In this document: positions 46,998-55,421 of the stretch, in pieces
Numbering within the stretch: position 1 is the first letter of the stretch
Layout of the letters: the number at the start of each line of letters is the position of its first letter
From: Rhizobium sp. BK251
GTDB lineage: Bacteria > Pseudomonadota > Alphaproteobacteria > Rhizobiales > Rhizobiaceae
Assembly: GCF_004345245.1 (NCBI RefSeq)
Contig: NZ_SLUQ01000005.1
Location: forward strand, 496,001 to 560,000
Direction of reading: 5' to 3'
Length of the DNA: 64,000 bases
Made by a program: the position numbers and the translations under genes
Notes under the pieces: generated by a model
Told to the model about the DNA's origin: nothing
The model's database searches: none
What the model saw: only the letters and a program-made list of their open reading frames with translations

Positions 46998-48050
46998 ATG
47001 AGATGGAAGCGCACGATCCAGCTGCTGGACGTCCATGCCGAGGGTGAGATCGGCCGCGTCGCGATTGGCGGCGTGCCGAAAATTCCGGGTGACACGATCG
47101 CGGCCCAACTTCGCTGGCTGAACACCGATCCAAAGGGTGACGAGCTTCGTCGCTTCCTGTGCCTCGAGCCGCGCGGCGCGCCGATCGGCTCCGTCAATCT
47201 GCTGCTGCCGCCGAAGCATCCGGATGCCGATGCCGCGTTCATCATCCTGCAGCCTGATCAGGCGCATGCAAGCTCCGGCTCGAATTCCATCTGTGTCACG
47301 ACGGCGCTCCTCGAATCCGGCATCGTCGAGATGAAGGAGCCGGAAACGATCGTAACGCTCGAAACGGCCGCCGGTCTGGTCAAGGCGACTGCGACCTGCC
47401 GCGACGGGCGCTGCGAGAAGGTGAAGCTCACAATGGTTCCGGCCTTCGTGCATGAGCTCGACGTGGCGATCGACACGCCAGACTGGGGCAGGATCAGCGT
47501 CGATCTCTGCTATGGCGGCATCTTCTATGCGCTGGTCGATGTCGGCCAGATCGGCATGAAGATCGAAAAGGCGAATGCGGCTGCGCTGGTGCAGGCCGGC
47601 ATGGTCCTCAAGGACATGATCAACCGCAGCATCTCGGTCGTCCATCCGGAGATCCCGGAAATCTCCGGTGTCGCCTATGTCATGTTCCGCGATATCGAAG
47701 CCGATGGCACGGTCAGGACCTGCACCACGATGTGGCCGGGACGCGTCGATCGCTCGCCCTGCGGCACCGGCAATTCAGCCAATCTGGCAACGCGCCATGC
47801 GCGCGGCACTGCCAAGGTCGGCGATATCTTCAAGTCGAAGTCGATCATCGGATCGGAATTCGAGGTCGGTCTGCAAGCCGTGACCGAGGTTGCCGGCCGT
47901 CCTGCAATCATACCCACGATTGCCGGGCGAGGCTTCACCTTCGGCCTCTCGCAGGTTGCGCTCGATCCCTTCGATCCCATGGCGGACGGATTTGCGCTGA
48001 CCGACGTCTGGGGACCCTCAGCAGGCGACATCGGCGCGCCGCGTCGCTAG
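46998..48050 (+). CDS. Proline-racemase-superfamily enzyme with Ser/Cys catalytic pair
   Basis: The superfamily pattern is clear over 350 residues: an N-terminal LLDVHAEGEIGRVAIGG, first catalytic position in ASSGSNSICVTTALLESG (Ser in place of the usual Cys) and second Cys in DRSPCGTGNSANLATRHARG. Proline racemase and 4-hydroxyproline 2-epimerase use two Cys, 3-hydroxyproline dehydratase a Cys/Thr pair. The Ser/Cys arrangement has been linked to mixed epimerase/dehydratase activity in some members. With the FAD oxidase and SDR it probably serves hydroxyproline or similar imino-acid catabolism. Exact activity is uncertain. Confidence 0.85.
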   Translation: MRWKRTIQLLDVHAEGEIGRVAIGGVPKIPGDTIAAQLRWLNTDPKGDELRRFLCLEPRGAPIGSVNLLLPPKHPDADAAFIILQPDQAHASSGSNSICVTTALLESGIVEMKEPETIVTLETAAGLVKATATCRDGRCEKVKLTMVPAFVHELDVAIDTPDWGRISVDLCYGGIFYALVDVGQIGMKIEKANAAALVQAGMVLKDMINRSISVVHPEIPEISGVAYVMFRDIEADGTVRTCTTMWPGRVDRSPCGTGNSANLATRHARGTAKVGDIFKSKSIIGSEFEVGLQAVTEVAGRPAIIPTIAGRGFTFGLSQVALDPFDPMADGFALTDVWGPSAGDIGAPRR

Positions 48051-48078
48051 CTCGCAATCCGGACTGGCGGCCGGCCGG

Positions 48079-48555
48079 TCACATCAGGAAAGGGTCGATG
48101 TCGGTGCTGGCGGGCGTTATCGTCTCGCCCCCGCGGATCACGCCCTTGCGCAGGATGATGTTGGCGTAGAGGCGCGGCTCGCTCGTCTGGATGACGGCGT
48201 AGGCGGCTCTGACCCGACCATAAAAATCCTGGCCGACGAGCGGAACGACCCGCTGGTCCGGCTCGTGCCTGGCGCAGCAGGCGACCATTTCCTCGTGGAC
48301 TGCATCGAGCGTGTCGCGATCTGCCCCGACTGTTGCCCGGAAGATCGCTTCCGGGACGAAGTCGTCGATCGGCAGCACGCTGAGCACTGCATCGAGAACC
48401 GGTATGAGCGGGTGGCCGTCGAGCCGGATGAGGCGGCGCGCATGCTCGGCGCCGGGATAATTGCCGTCGACGATGGCGATCTCGTCGCCGTGCCCCATTG
48501 CCCTGAGAGTTGCCAGGAGCTCGGGACTGAGCAGCGGATCAAGCCCCTTCAACAT
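48079..48555 (-). CDS. fucU: FucU/RbsD-family sugar mutarotase
   Basis: The 158-residue product carries MLKGLDPLLSPELLATLRAM, GHGDEIAIVDGNYPGAEHAR, and YAVIQTSEPRLYANIILRKG, the L-fucose mutarotase (FucU) pattern, with the catalytic His of GHGDE and the RbsD-like C-terminal strand. It interconverts pyranose anomers to feed sugar kinases or transport. I start at 48555 (AGGAG seven bases before). It overlaps the end of frcR by 17 bases, so the two are co-expressed; a role on fructose or another sugar of this cluster is inferred. Confidence 0.88.
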   Translation of the reverse strand: MLKGLDPLLSPELLATLRAMGHGDEIAIVDGNYPGAEHARRLIRLDGHPLIPVLDAVLSVLPIDDFVPEAIFRATVGADRDTLDAVHEEMVACCARHEPDQRVVPLVGQDFYGRVRAAYAVIQTSEPRLYANIILRKGVIRGGETITPASTDIDPFLM

Positions 48556-49783
48556 TTTCGATCTCCTTGAAGAGTACATTCTGGTCGATGAGATAGCGGG
48601 CGAAGATCGGCAGGCTTGCGCCGCCGATCGCCCGGGCCTGGGCGCCGACTGCTCCCTCGATGATATCCGGCATCAGGACGCCCTGAAGGTCGAGCTCGGA
48701 GACCTCCTTGATCGTGGCGGTAACGATCCGTTCGCGTATCCAGGGCGGAAAGCCGCCGTCGATGACCGCGGCCGAGAAGTCGATGATTGACGCCGCCGCA
48801 ACGATGGCCTGCGCCAGGGCCTTTGCGGTGTCGTGGATCCACTTTTCCAAGGGCGGGCCAAAGTCGATCCAGTCATCGGCGGAGTACCACAGTGGCTGCG
48901 GGTCCAACCCGTGTTCCCGCAGGATGTTCTCGAGCACGAATATCGAGGCGATCTCCAGGAGCTGGCGCGTCTCGCCGTCCTTGTCGCGCACCGGGAGGGG
49001 GCCGACGGCGCCAGCCGTGCCCGACCGACCAACGAAGATCGAGCCGTTGATGACGATACCGCCACCGATGAACGAGCCGATGAAGAAATAGACGAAATCC
49101 TGGTAGCCGTGGCCGACCCCGAACACAAGTTCGGCGCCGCAGGCGCTCGTGGCGTCGTTCTGCAGAAAGACCGGATAGGAAACCCTGAGCGCCACTTCCG
49201 CCTGCAGGTCGAAGCCGCGCCATACGTCCATCGCGCCTTGCGGTGCGCCGACCTCCTCGGCCCAGTTCCACAATTCGAAGGGTGCGGCGATGCCGATGCC
49301 GGCGATGCGTCGCAGCTGCTCTTCGTCGATGCGTGCCTCGATCTTTTTTATCCCCGAGGTAATGAACGCCATGATCTCCTGTGGCAGCGGATAGGCATAG
49401 GTCTGGTGCAACTGCAGGCGGATGCGGCCCACGAAATCCATGAGCACCAGGTCGGCACTGCGCCGGCCGATCTTCACGCCGAAGGAATAGACCGCGTCGG
49501 GATTGAGGCGCATCGGCGTCGAAGGCTGGCCGACCCGGCCGCGGACGGGATCACCACGGGAGAGCAGGCCCTCCTTTTCCAATGCCCGCATGATGACGGA
49601 GACGGTCTGTGCCGAAAGACCGGTGCGTCGTGCAATGTCCGCCTTGGAAAGGGCACTATGACGGCGCACGAGCGACAGCACGAGCCGTTCGTTATAGGCA
49701 CGCACGCGAATCTGGTTGGATCCGCTGGGATCCGTAATTTGCGGTTGCGCGGTGGCGCGAACCGAATCGCTCGAAGACGACAT
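48539..49783 (-). CDS. frcR: ROK-family transcriptional regulator of the fructose system
   Basis: A 414-residue ROK repressor/activator. The N-terminal helix-turn-helix is ALSKADIARRTGLSAQTVSV. It is followed by the ROK sugar-kinase-like core: GIGIAAPFELWN, VFLQNDATSACGAELVFGVG and a glycine-rich FFIGSFIGGGIVINGSIFVG. The C-terminal region lacks the usual ROK zinc CxCGxxGC motif, as in some repressors. It is divergent from frcB over a palindrome and promoter, as in S. meliloti, so it most likely controls frcBCAK in response to fructose or a phosphate ester. Confidence 0.85.
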   Translation of the reverse strand: MSSSSDSVRATAQPQITDPSGSNQIRVRAYNERLVLSLVRRHSALSKADIARRTGLSAQTVSVIMRALEKEGLLSRGDPVRGRVGQPSTPMRLNPDAVYSFGVKIGRRSADLVLMDFVGRIRLQLHQTYAYPLPQEIMAFITSGIKKIEARIDEEQLRRIAGIGIAAPFELWNWAEEVGAPQGAMDVWRGFDLQAEVALRVSYPVFLQNDATSACGAELVFGVGHGYQDFVYFFIGSFIGGGIVINGSIFVGRSGTAGAVGPLPVRDKDGETRQLLEIASIFVLENILREHGLDPQPLWYSADDWIDFGPPLEKWIHDTAKALAQAIVAAASIIDFSAAVIDGGFPPWIRERIVTATIKEVSELDLQGVLMPDIIEGAVGAQARAIGGASLPIFARYLIDQNVLFKEIENVEGA

Positions 49784-49838
49784 CGGCCGATTCCTCCCTC
49801 TACATTGGCCTATGCCTTATATTTGGGCAGCATGCCAC

Positions 49839-49862
49839 ATCCAATTAATAATTCAATTGGAT
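49839..49862. promoter_or_regulatory. Palindromic operator between frcR and frcB
   Basis: ATCCAATT and AATTGGAT are exact reverse complements with an 8-base spacer (AATAATTC), ending 8 bases upstream of the -35 box. It is a probable FrcR binding site acting on both divergent genes. Confidence 0.7.
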
Positions 49863-49869
49863 TTATTTA

Positions 49870-49899
49870 TTGACAAGGGAATTCGTTTCCGCTCTTAAT
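49870..49899 (+). promoter_or_regulatory. Probable frcB promoter
   Basis: TTGACA at 49870-49875 (a perfect -35) is followed at 18 bases by CTTAAT at 49894-49899 (a partial -10). It lies just after the palindrome and about 115 bases before the frcB ATG. Confidence 0.6.
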
Positions 49900-50013
49900 T
49901 GACCTCGTGGAGGACGAGGCCGGACCTTTGGGGGGTCATAAGGCTGTACTGAGTGGATCGGCTTTCCCTCTTCCTCGACATTGAACGGACAGATCCATAT
50001 TTGGGAGGATTAG

Positions 50014-51039
50014 ATGAAGAAATCTGTGGTCTCGGCGGCTTTCGCCGCGCTTGCGCTTGGCGTGGTATTCGCCGTTCCCGCGCAGGCAGCCGATGTCTCG
50101 GCATGCCTCATCACGAAGACTGACACCAACCCCTTCTTCGTCAAGATGAAAGAGGGTGCGACTGCCAAGGCCAAGGAACTCGGCGTGACGCTGAAGTCCT
50201 ATGCCGGCAAGATTGACGGTGACAGCGAAAGCCAGGTCGCGGCAATCGAAACCTGCATTGCCGATGGTGCCAAGGGCATCCTTTTGACGGCATCCGACAC
50301 CAAGGGCATCGTGCCCGTGGTCAAGAAGGCGCGTGACGCCGGCATTCTGGTCATCGCTCTCGATACGCCGCTCGACCCGGTCGATGCAGCCGACTCGACC
50401 TTTGCCACCGACAATTTTCTCGCTGGCAAGCTTATCGGCCAGTGGGCCGCCGCCACCCTCGGCGACGCTGCCAAGGATGCCAAGGTTGCCTTCCTTGACC
50501 TGACCCCGTCCCAGCCGACCGTTGGCGTCCTGCGTAATCAGGGCTTCATGACCGGCTTTGGCATCGACACCAAGGATGTCAACAAGATCGGTGACGAAGA
50601 CGATGCGCGCATCGTTGGCTTTGATGTGACCAACGGCAATGAAGAAGGCGGGCGCACCGCGATGGAGAATCTTCTCCAGAAGGATCCGACCCTCAACGTC
50701 GTCTATACGATCAATGAGCCGGCAGCCGCTGGCGCCTTCGAGTCGCTGAAGGCAGTCGGCCGCGAAAAGGACGTCCTGATCGTCTCGGTTGACGGCGGTT
50801 GCCCAGGTGTCAAGAACGTAGCCGAAGGTGTGATCGGCGCAACGTCGCAGCAGTATCCGCTGCAGATGGCTGCCCTCGGCATCGAGGCCATCAAGAAGTT
50901 TGCCGACACGGGCGAGAAGCCGAAGCCGACCGAAGGCAAGAACTTCTTCGACACGGGCGTCTCTCTCGTGACGGACAAGCCGGCGGCAGGCATCGAGTCG
51001 ATCGATACGAAAGCCGGCGCGGACAAGTGCTGGGGCTGA
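50014..51039 (+). CDS. frcB: Fructose ABC transporter, periplasmic binding protein
   Basis: Captures the sugar for the FrcBCA importer. It starts [20 protein letters not shown] with a signal peptide cleaved near AQA-ADVSAC. The mature part is the sugar-binding type I fold: [40 protein letters not shown] and [19 protein letters not shown]. FrcB in rhizobia prefers fructose, mannose and ribose (known for S. meliloti). A GGGAGG-like GGGAGGATTAG site precedes the ATG. A hairpin in the 166-base gap to frcC probably lowers downstream expression. Confidence 0.9.
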   Translation: MKKSVVSAAFAALALGVVFAVPAQAADVSACLITKTDTNPFFVKMKEGATAKAKELGVTLKSYAGKIDGDSESQVAAIETCIADGAKGILLTASDTKGIVPVVKKARDAGILVIALDTPLDPVDAADSTFATDNFLAGKLIGQWAAATLGDAAKDAKVAFLDLTPSQPTVGVLRNQGFMTGFGIDTKDVNKIGDEDDARIVGFDVTNGNEEGGRTAMENLLQKDPTLNVVYTINEPAAAGAFESLKAVGREKDVLIVSVDGGCPGVKNVAEGVIGATSQQYPLQMAALGIEAIKKFADTGEKPKPTEGKNFFDTGVSLVTDKPAAGIESIDTKAGADKCWG

Positions 51040-51070
51040 TGTCCCGCGCATGACTTGAAGAATCGCAAGC

Positions 51071-51092
51071 AAGGGCGGCCCCGGCCGCCCTT
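51071..51092 (+). terminator. Attenuating hairpin between frcB and frcC
   Basis: AAGGGCGGCC pairs with GGCCGCCCTT around CC (loop opens to four bases in practice), followed by CATTAAAA. It fits a partial terminator or mRNA stabiliser that keeps FrcB in excess of FrcC and FrcA. Confidence 0.65.
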
Positions 51093-51205
51093 CATTAAAA
51101 ACGCCCCGCATTCGAACGGGCGGCAAACATTCAGCCTCCGGGAACGATGGCGCCTGTCGGCGACGGACGCGCGATCCCTGGAGCAAAGCCAAGCGGGAGG
51201 TTTCC

Positions 51206-52288
51206 ATGGTCGAGCCAAATACGGCCACGCAAGCAGGGCAGGATTTCGAGAAGAGCCTGGCAAACAGTTCGACGCAAGTTGCGTCGTTCGACACCCATGA
51301 AAAGACGCCACTGCAGAAGCTGCAGCACTTCCTGCATTCGAGCCCTGCCGCGGTGCCGCTTATCGTTCTGGTGATGTCGCTGATAGTCTTTGGGCTCATT
51401 CTCGGAGGCAAGTTCTTCTCGGCATTCACGCTGACCCTCATTCTCCAGCAGGTCGCGATTACCGGTATCATCGGCGCGGCCCAGACGCTGGTCATCCTGA
51501 CGGCCGGCATCGACCTTTCGGTTGGCGCCATCATGGTGCTGTCGTCGGTTGTCATGGGGCAATTCACGTTCCGTTATGGCCTGCCACCCTCGCTGGCGAT
51601 CCTTTGCGGGTTCGCGGTTGGTGCCCTGTGCGGCTACATCAACGGGTTTCTCGTTGCCCGCATGAAGCTGCCGCCGTTCATCGTAACGCTCGGTATGTGG
51701 CAAATCGTGCTGGCGGGGAATTTCCTCTATTCTGCCAACGAAACCATAAGGGCGCAGGACATCGAGACGAACGCCCCCATCCTGCAGTTCTTCGGTGCGA
51801 CTTTCCGCGTCGGCGGCGCGGTGTTCACCTACGGCGTCATCGCCATGGTCCTTCTCGTCGCAGTGCTCTGGTACGTGCTGAACCGCACGGCCTGGGGACG
51901 GCACGTCTATGCGGTTGGTGATGACCCCGACGCTGCGGAACTTGCCGGTGTCAATGTCAAGCGGATGCTCGTGGCGGTCTATGTGCTCTCCGGTCTCATC
52001 TGCGCGCTCGGTGGCTGGGCGCTGATCGGACGCATCGGTTCGGTTTCCCCGACGGCGGGCCAGTTTGCAAACATCGAATCCATCACCGCAGTGGTGATCG
52101 GCGGCATCTCGCTCTTCGGCGGGCGAGGATCCATTCTCGGCATGCTTTTCGGCGCCCTTATCGTCGGCGTGTTCTCGCTGGGCCTCAGGCTCATCGGCAC
52201 CGATCCGCAATGGACCTACCTGCTGATCGGCATGCTCATCATCATCGCTGTTGCGATCGACCAGTGGATCAGAAAGGTAGCAGGCTGA
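51206..52288 (+). CDS. frcC: Fructose ABC transporter permease
   Basis: The 360-residue inner-membrane channel of the importer. A cytoplasmic N-terminal tail of about 50 residues precedes some eight to ten helices (AVPLIVLVMSLIVFGLILGG onward). The RbsC/XylH-family stretch ILTAGIDLSVGAIMVLSSVV and the AraH-like FGGRGSILGMLFGALIVGVF are present. GGGAGG lies before the ATG. The stop overlaps the frcA start as TGATG. Confidence 0.9.
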   Translation: MVEPNTATQAGQDFEKSLANSSTQVASFDTHEKTPLQKLQHFLHSSPAAVPLIVLVMSLIVFGLILGGKFFSAFTLTLILQQVAITGIIGAAQTLVILTAGIDLSVGAIMVLSSVVMGQFTFRYGLPPSLAILCGFAVGALCGYINGFLVARMKLPPFIVTLGMWQIVLAGNFLYSANETIRAQDIETNAPILQFFGATFRVGGAVFTYGVIAMVLLVAVLWYVLNRTAWGRHVYAVGDDPDAAELAGVNVKRMLVAVYVLSGLICALGGWALIGRIGSVSPTAGQFANIESITAVVIGGISLFGGRGSILGMLFGALIVGVFSLGLRLIGTDPQWTYLLIGMLIIIAVAIDQWIRKVAG

Positions 52289-53070
52289 TGGCTCAAGAAC
52301 CCATTCTCACGGCGCGTGGTCTGGTTAAGCGCTACGGTCGTGTCACGGCCCTGGACAACGCCGATTTCGATCTCTACCCCGGAGAAATCCTGGCGGTCAT
52401 AGGCGACAACGGCGCAGGCAAGTCATCCCTGATCAAGGCACTCTCGGGTGCCGTCAGGCCGGATGAGGGCGAGATCCGCCTCGATGGACAGCCGATTCAC
52501 TTCCGCTCGCCGATTGAGGCGCGCAAGGCCGGCATCGAAACGGTCTACCAGAACCTTGCGCTTTCGCCGGCGCTGTCGATCGCGGACAACCTGTTCCTTG
52601 GTCGAGAGCTTCGCAAGCCTGGCATCTTGGGATCGGTCTTCCGCAGCCTCGATCGCACGGCCATGGAGAAATTCGCCCGCACGAAACTCTCCGAACTGGG
52701 GCTGATGACCATCCAGAATATCAACCAGGCGGTTGAAACACTCTCGGGTGGCCAGCGCCAAGGCGTGGCTGTGGCACGCGCGGCCGCCTTCGGCTCCAAG
52801 GTTGTCATTCTCGACGAGCCAACGGCCGCTCTCGGCGTCAAGGAAAGCCGACGCGTGCTCGAACTGATCCTGGACGTGCGGGCACGTGGCCTGCCGATCG
52901 TGCTGATCTCGCATAATATGCCGCATGTCTTCGAGGTGGCTGACCGTATCCACATCCACCGCCTGGGCCGCCGGCTAACCGTCATCAATCCGAAGGAATA
53001 TACGATGTCGGACGCCGTCGCCTTCATGACGGGCGCAAAGGCGGCACCTTCGGAGCCGGTTGCTGCATGA
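52288..53070 (+). CDS. frcA: Fructose ABC transporter ATP-binding protein
   Basis: A single ABC ATPase domain of 260 residues that powers the importer. Walker A is VIGDNGAGKSSLIKALSG, the Q-loop VYQNLALSPALS, signature ETLSGGQRQGVAVARAAAFG, Walker B VVILDEPTAAL and H-loop VLISHNMPHV. It has one ATPase domain, unlike the double-domain RbsA, so it functions as a dimer. The start at 52288 (MAQEPILTARGLVKRYG) overlaps the frcC stop; the longer open frame from 52210 is not used. Confidence 0.92.
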   Translation: MAQEPILTARGLVKRYGRVTALDNADFDLYPGEILAVIGDNGAGKSSLIKALSGAVRPDEGEIRLDGQPIHFRSPIEARKAGIETVYQNLALSPALSIADNLFLGRELRKPGILGSVFRSLDRTAMEKFARTKLSELGLMTIQNINQAVETLSGGQRQGVAVARAAAFGSKVVILDEPTAALGVKESRRVLELILDVRARGLPIVLISHNMPHVFEVADRIHIHRLGRRLTVINPKEYTMSDAVAFMTGAKAAPSEPVAA

Positions 53071-53693
53071 GTCCGGCGCTGGGGGAGATAGCCGACGAGA
53101 TCATCGGAAGGGCGAGCGATGCGCGGCGTTTCCTCATCGCCATCGCGGGGCCACCCGGTTCCGGCAAGTCGACCATGGCCGATGCTCTCGCCGCGCTGCT
53201 GCGCGACTGCGGCGAGAGTGCTGAAGTCCTTCCGATGGACGGCTTCCATATGGACAACGCCGTCCTTGTGGAGAAGGGCCTCCTGGCCCGCAAGGGCGTT
53301 CCGGAAAGCTTCGATGTCCGTGCTTTCCTCGATATCATAAAAGCCGTGCGGGCGGCCAATGAGGAGGTCCTGGTTCCGGTTTTCGACCGTTCTCGGGAGC
53401 TTGCGATCGCGTCGGCCCGCATCGTTTCGCCGGAGCACCGCTTCATCATCGTCGAGGGCAACTATCTCCTCTTCAGCCTCGGCAAGTGGGCGGAGCTGGA
53501 AGGCGTGTTCGACTACTCGGTCATGCTTGCCCCGCCGATCGAGGTGCTCGAGGAGCGGCTCTGGGCGCGCTGGCGCGGCTACAAGCTCAGCGAAGACGAA
53601 GCGAGCGCCAAGGTATATGGCAACGATCTGCCGAACGGTCGCCTGATCCTGGCCAATCGCCGGCCGGCGGACGTGACCTTGGAGATTGCCTGA
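53067..53693 (+). CDS. frcK: P-loop kinase of the fructose cluster
   Basis: The 208-residue kinase belongs to the uridine kinase/phosphoribulokinase-like P-loop fold: Walker A IAIAGPPGSGKSTMADALAA, then VLPMDGFHMDNAVLVEKGLL, and FIIVEGNYLLFSLGKWAELE. In S. meliloti the homologous frcK lies at the end of frcBCAK. Its exact sugar and phosphorylation position are not evident from sequence. It overlaps frcA by ATGA and is the last gene of the operon. Confidence 0.85.
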   Translation: MSPALGEIADEIIGRASDARRFLIAIAGPPGSGKSTMADALAALLRDCGESAEVLPMDGFHMDNAVLVEKGLLARKGVPESFDVRAFLDIIKAVRAANEEVLVPVFDRSRELAIASARIVSPEHRFIIVEGNYLLFSLGKWAELEGVFDYSVMLAPPIEVLEERLWARWRGYKLSEDEASAKVYGNDLPNGRLILANRRPADVTLEIA

Positions 53694-53806
53694 CGCCCGG
53701 CGTCATCGAGCCGCTAGCGAATGGCTTGCTGCCACTATTGCGGTTGAGTGGGAATCGCTGCAACTCTCATGTGTCGAGTGATGCCACTCGCTCATGGGGG
53801 GATTTC

Positions 53807-54154
53807 ATGACGTTCACCGAGGCCGTTGGCTCCGTCTTCTCGAAATATGCCGTGTTCCGCGGGCGCGCACCCCGATCCGAATTCTGGTGGTTCGCGCTTT
53901 TCAATATAGTTCTTTCTTTCGTCGCCGGCTTGATCGACGCTGCTTTCACGAATGGTGATGTGCTGGCGATTGTCTATTCACTGGCCGTCTTCCTGCCGGG
54001 CCTCGCCGTCGCCGTCCGCCGGCTTCACGATATCGATCGCTCCGGCTGGTGGCTGCTGATCGGGTTCATTCCGCTCGCCGGCTGGGTCATCCTGATCTAC
54101 TGGTACATCCAGGAGGGGACGCTCGGAGCAAATCAATTCGGTCCCGCGGTTTGA
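53807..54154 (+). CDS. DUF805 membrane protein
   Basis: A 115-residue protein with MTFTEAVGSVFSKYAVFRGR, then RAPRSEFWWFALFNIVLSFV and RRLHDIDRSGWWLLIGFIPL, the DUF805 (YhaH-type) pattern with three or four hydrophobic segments. Function unknown. It starts after GGGGGG and does not overlap frcK. Confidence 0.85.
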   Translation: MTFTEAVGSVFSKYAVFRGRAPRSEFWWFALFNIVLSFVAGLIDAAFTNGDVLAIVYSLAVFLPGLAVAVRRLHDIDRSGWWLLIGFIPLAGWVILIYWYIQEGTLGANQFGPAV

Positions 54155-54260
54155 CGCTATAATGATGCGCTTGGCGATGCCTGGGCGGTTGTCATGACCT
54201 GAGTTCGAGTGCTAATCCCACCCGGCCGATCGCAATGACGTTCGCAGTGGAGATTTTTCG

Positions 54261-55301
54261 ATGCAAAGGCTCACCATCCGTCGCCCCGATGACTGGCACC
54301 TTCATCTGCGCGACGGCGCCATGCTCGAAGGTGTGATCGGCGATACCAGCCGCCATTTCGCCCGCGCCATCATCATGCCAAATCTTGTGCCGCCGGTCGT
54401 CACGACGGCGGACGCGATGGGCTATCGCGAGCGCATCATGAAGGCCCTGCCGAAGGGCGATCGCTTCGAGCCGCTGATGACGCTCTATCTGACGGAGCAC
54501 ACCAGCCCTGATGATGTGGAGGAAGGCAAGCGAAGCGGTCTCATCACGGCCGTCAAGCTCTATCCCGCTGGCGCCACCACCAATTCGCATGGCGGTGTCC
54601 GCGATATCGAAAAGGCGATGCCCGTCCTCGAGCGGATGGCGAAAATCGGCTTGCCGCTTTGTGTGCATGGCGAGGTCACGACGCCCGAGGTCGATATTTT
54701 CGACCGGGAGGCGGTCTTCATCGAGACCGTGCTCGATCCGCTGCGCCGCCGCCTGCCGGAGCTCAAGGTGACGATGGAGCATGTGACGACCGAAGACGGT
54801 GTCAACTACATCAAGTCCGCCAGGGCCAACCTTGCCGGGTCGATCACCACGCATCACCTGATCATTAATCGCAACGCCATTCTGGTAGGCGGTATCAGGC
54901 CGCATTACTATTGCCTGCCGGTCGCCAAGCGGGAGAACCATCGCCTCGCCTTGCGTGCAGCGGCAACGAGTGGCGACGCACGCTTCTTCCTCGGCACAGA
55001 TTCGGCGCCGCACGTCGACCCGCTCAAGGAGTGCGCCTGCGGCTGCGCCGGCATCTACACCTCGATCAACACGATGAGTTGCCTTGCCCATGTCTTCGAG
55101 CAGGAGAGCAGCCTTGATCGCCTGGAGGCCTTCGCCTCGCTGAACGGCCCGGCCTGGTACGGCCTTGCTCCGAACGAGGAGAAGATCACGCTCATGCGGC
55201 GGGATGAGGCCGTTGCCTTTCCGCCGAAGATCGAGACAGGGGCGGGGACCGTGACGGTCTTCGATCCGATGTTCCCGCTTCATTGGGACGTGGAGATTTG
55301 A
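54261..55301 (+). CDS. pyrC: Dihydroorotase (class II-type)
   Basis: Cyclises N-carbamoyl-L-aspartate to dihydroorotate in pyrimidine synthesis. It is the 346-residue E. coli-type enzyme: [13 protein letters not shown] (HxH zinc ligands), [19 protein letters not shown] (carboxylated Lys), [28 protein letters not shown] and [11 protein letters not shown] (catalytic Asp). All residues are present. pyrE, the other pyrimidine gene in the window, lies about 5 kb downstream. Confidence 0.95.
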   Translation: MQRLTIRRPDDWHLHLRDGAMLEGVIGDTSRHFARAIIMPNLVPPVVTTADAMGYRERIMKALPKGDRFEPLMTLYLTEHTSPDDVEEGKRSGLITAVKLYPAGATTNSHGGVRDIEKAMPVLERMAKIGLPLCVHGEVTTPEVDIFDREAVFIETVLDPLRRRLPELKVTMEHVTTEDGVNYIKSARANLAGSITTHHLIINRNAILVGGIRPHYYCLPVAKRENHRLALRAAATSGDARFFLGTDSAPHVDPLKECACGCAGIYTSINTMSCLAHVFEQESSLDRLEAFASLNGPAWYGLAPNEEKITLMRRDEAVAFPPKIETGAGTVTVFDPMFPLHWDVEI

Positions 55302-55421
55302 TCGCCGCTAATGGCTTGGAATTTCCATAAATTTTTACGGGGAACGTAACACATTCGATACGACTGCCGCGCTAGCCTCCCTTTGAGGTCGTTGCGGAGC
55401 GGTTCATGCCGTGGAGAATGG

